A stretch of DNA of 6,983 bases, from contig JAISES010000161.1 of the NCBI GenBank assembly GCA_031263965.1, forward strand, positions 1-6,983, in the 5' to 3' direction. The translations under genes and the position numbers were made by a program. The notes under the pieces were generated by a model. The model saw only the letters and a list, made by a program, of their open reading frames with translations, was not told where the DNA came from and made no database searches. Position 1 is the first letter of the stretch. Every line of letters begins with the position of its first letter. The DNA comes from Prevotella sp. GTDB taxonomy: Bacteria > Bacteroidota > Bacteroidia > Bacteroidales > Dysgonomonadaceae. This document shows positions 6,914-6,983 of the stretch, in pieces.

Positions 6914-6921
6914 TATCTTTG
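6914..6921 (+). promoter_or_regulatory. Probable promoter -7 element before the partial transposase
   Basis: TATCTTTG fits TAnnTTTG perfectly. An ATTG at 6895-6898 is too close (15 bases) for a standard -33 box, so the upstream half is weak. The expected transcript start falls within a few bases of the ATG at 6927, which implies a leaderless or nearly leaderless message if that start is correct. Confidence 0.4.
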
Positions 6922-6926
6922 CATGC

Positions 6927-6983
6927 ATGGGCAGAGTCAATACACCACAACTTTCAGGCAGGGAGCGTTTGGTCTTAGAGCAG
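6927..6983 (+). CDS. Start of a probable IS630-type transposase, cut by the window edge
   Basis: Only 19 codons are visible, reading MGRVNTPQLSGRERLVLEQ, and the frame is open at the edge. From memory, this resembles the N-terminus of Bacteroidota IS630-family transposases (MGR-NTPQLS followed by ER-LE), which leads into a helix-turn-helix DNA-binding domain before the DDE catalytic domain. None of those domains is in view, so the assignment rests on this short stretch. An overlapping ATG at 6923 in another frame is also open but gives no recognisable peptide. The inverted repeats and the TA target duplication of such an element cannot be checked from one end. Confidence 0.45.
   Translation, partial: MGRVNTPQLSGRERLVLEQ

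Overview
This is a Bacteroidota chromosomal segment, most likely from the order Bacteroidales. Three things point there. The promoter-like sites follow the Bacteroidota -33/-7 pattern (TTTG, then TAnnTTTG). The genes lack strong Shine-Dalgarno sites. The dnaE/trxA pair and a DUF4251-like small lipoprotein fit that phylum. I could not place it at genus level.

Layout from left to right. A short leftward lipoprotein gene (53-307) is probably truncated or frameshifted. A 188-base divergent intergenic stretch follows, with one inverted repeat and a probable murI promoter. Next come rightward murI (glutamate racemase, 496-1323) and dinB (Y-family DNA polymerase IV, 1338-2411), 14 bases apart and probably co-transcribed. 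The 313-base gap after dinB holds a perfect 12-base palindrome, an 89-base interspersed palindromic repeat that folds as a cloverleaf, and a dnaE promoter candidate. dnaE (replicative DNA polymerase III alpha, 2725-6468) is intact, with a complete set of PHP metal ligands. trxA (thioredoxin, 6563-6880) follows with the best promoter match in the window. The last 57 bases look like the start of an IS630-type transposase gene cut by the window edge.

murI supplies D-glutamate for peptidoglycan, dinB performs translesion synthesis, dnaE replicates the chromosome and trxA reduces protein disulfides. The murI-dinB pairing is the only non-obvious functional combination.

I see no undescribed multi-gene system here. 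The genes are ordinary housekeeping genes. The signals most worth a second look are the cloverleaf repeat between dinB and dnaE, the intact PHP site of DnaE, and the two gene fragments at the window edges.
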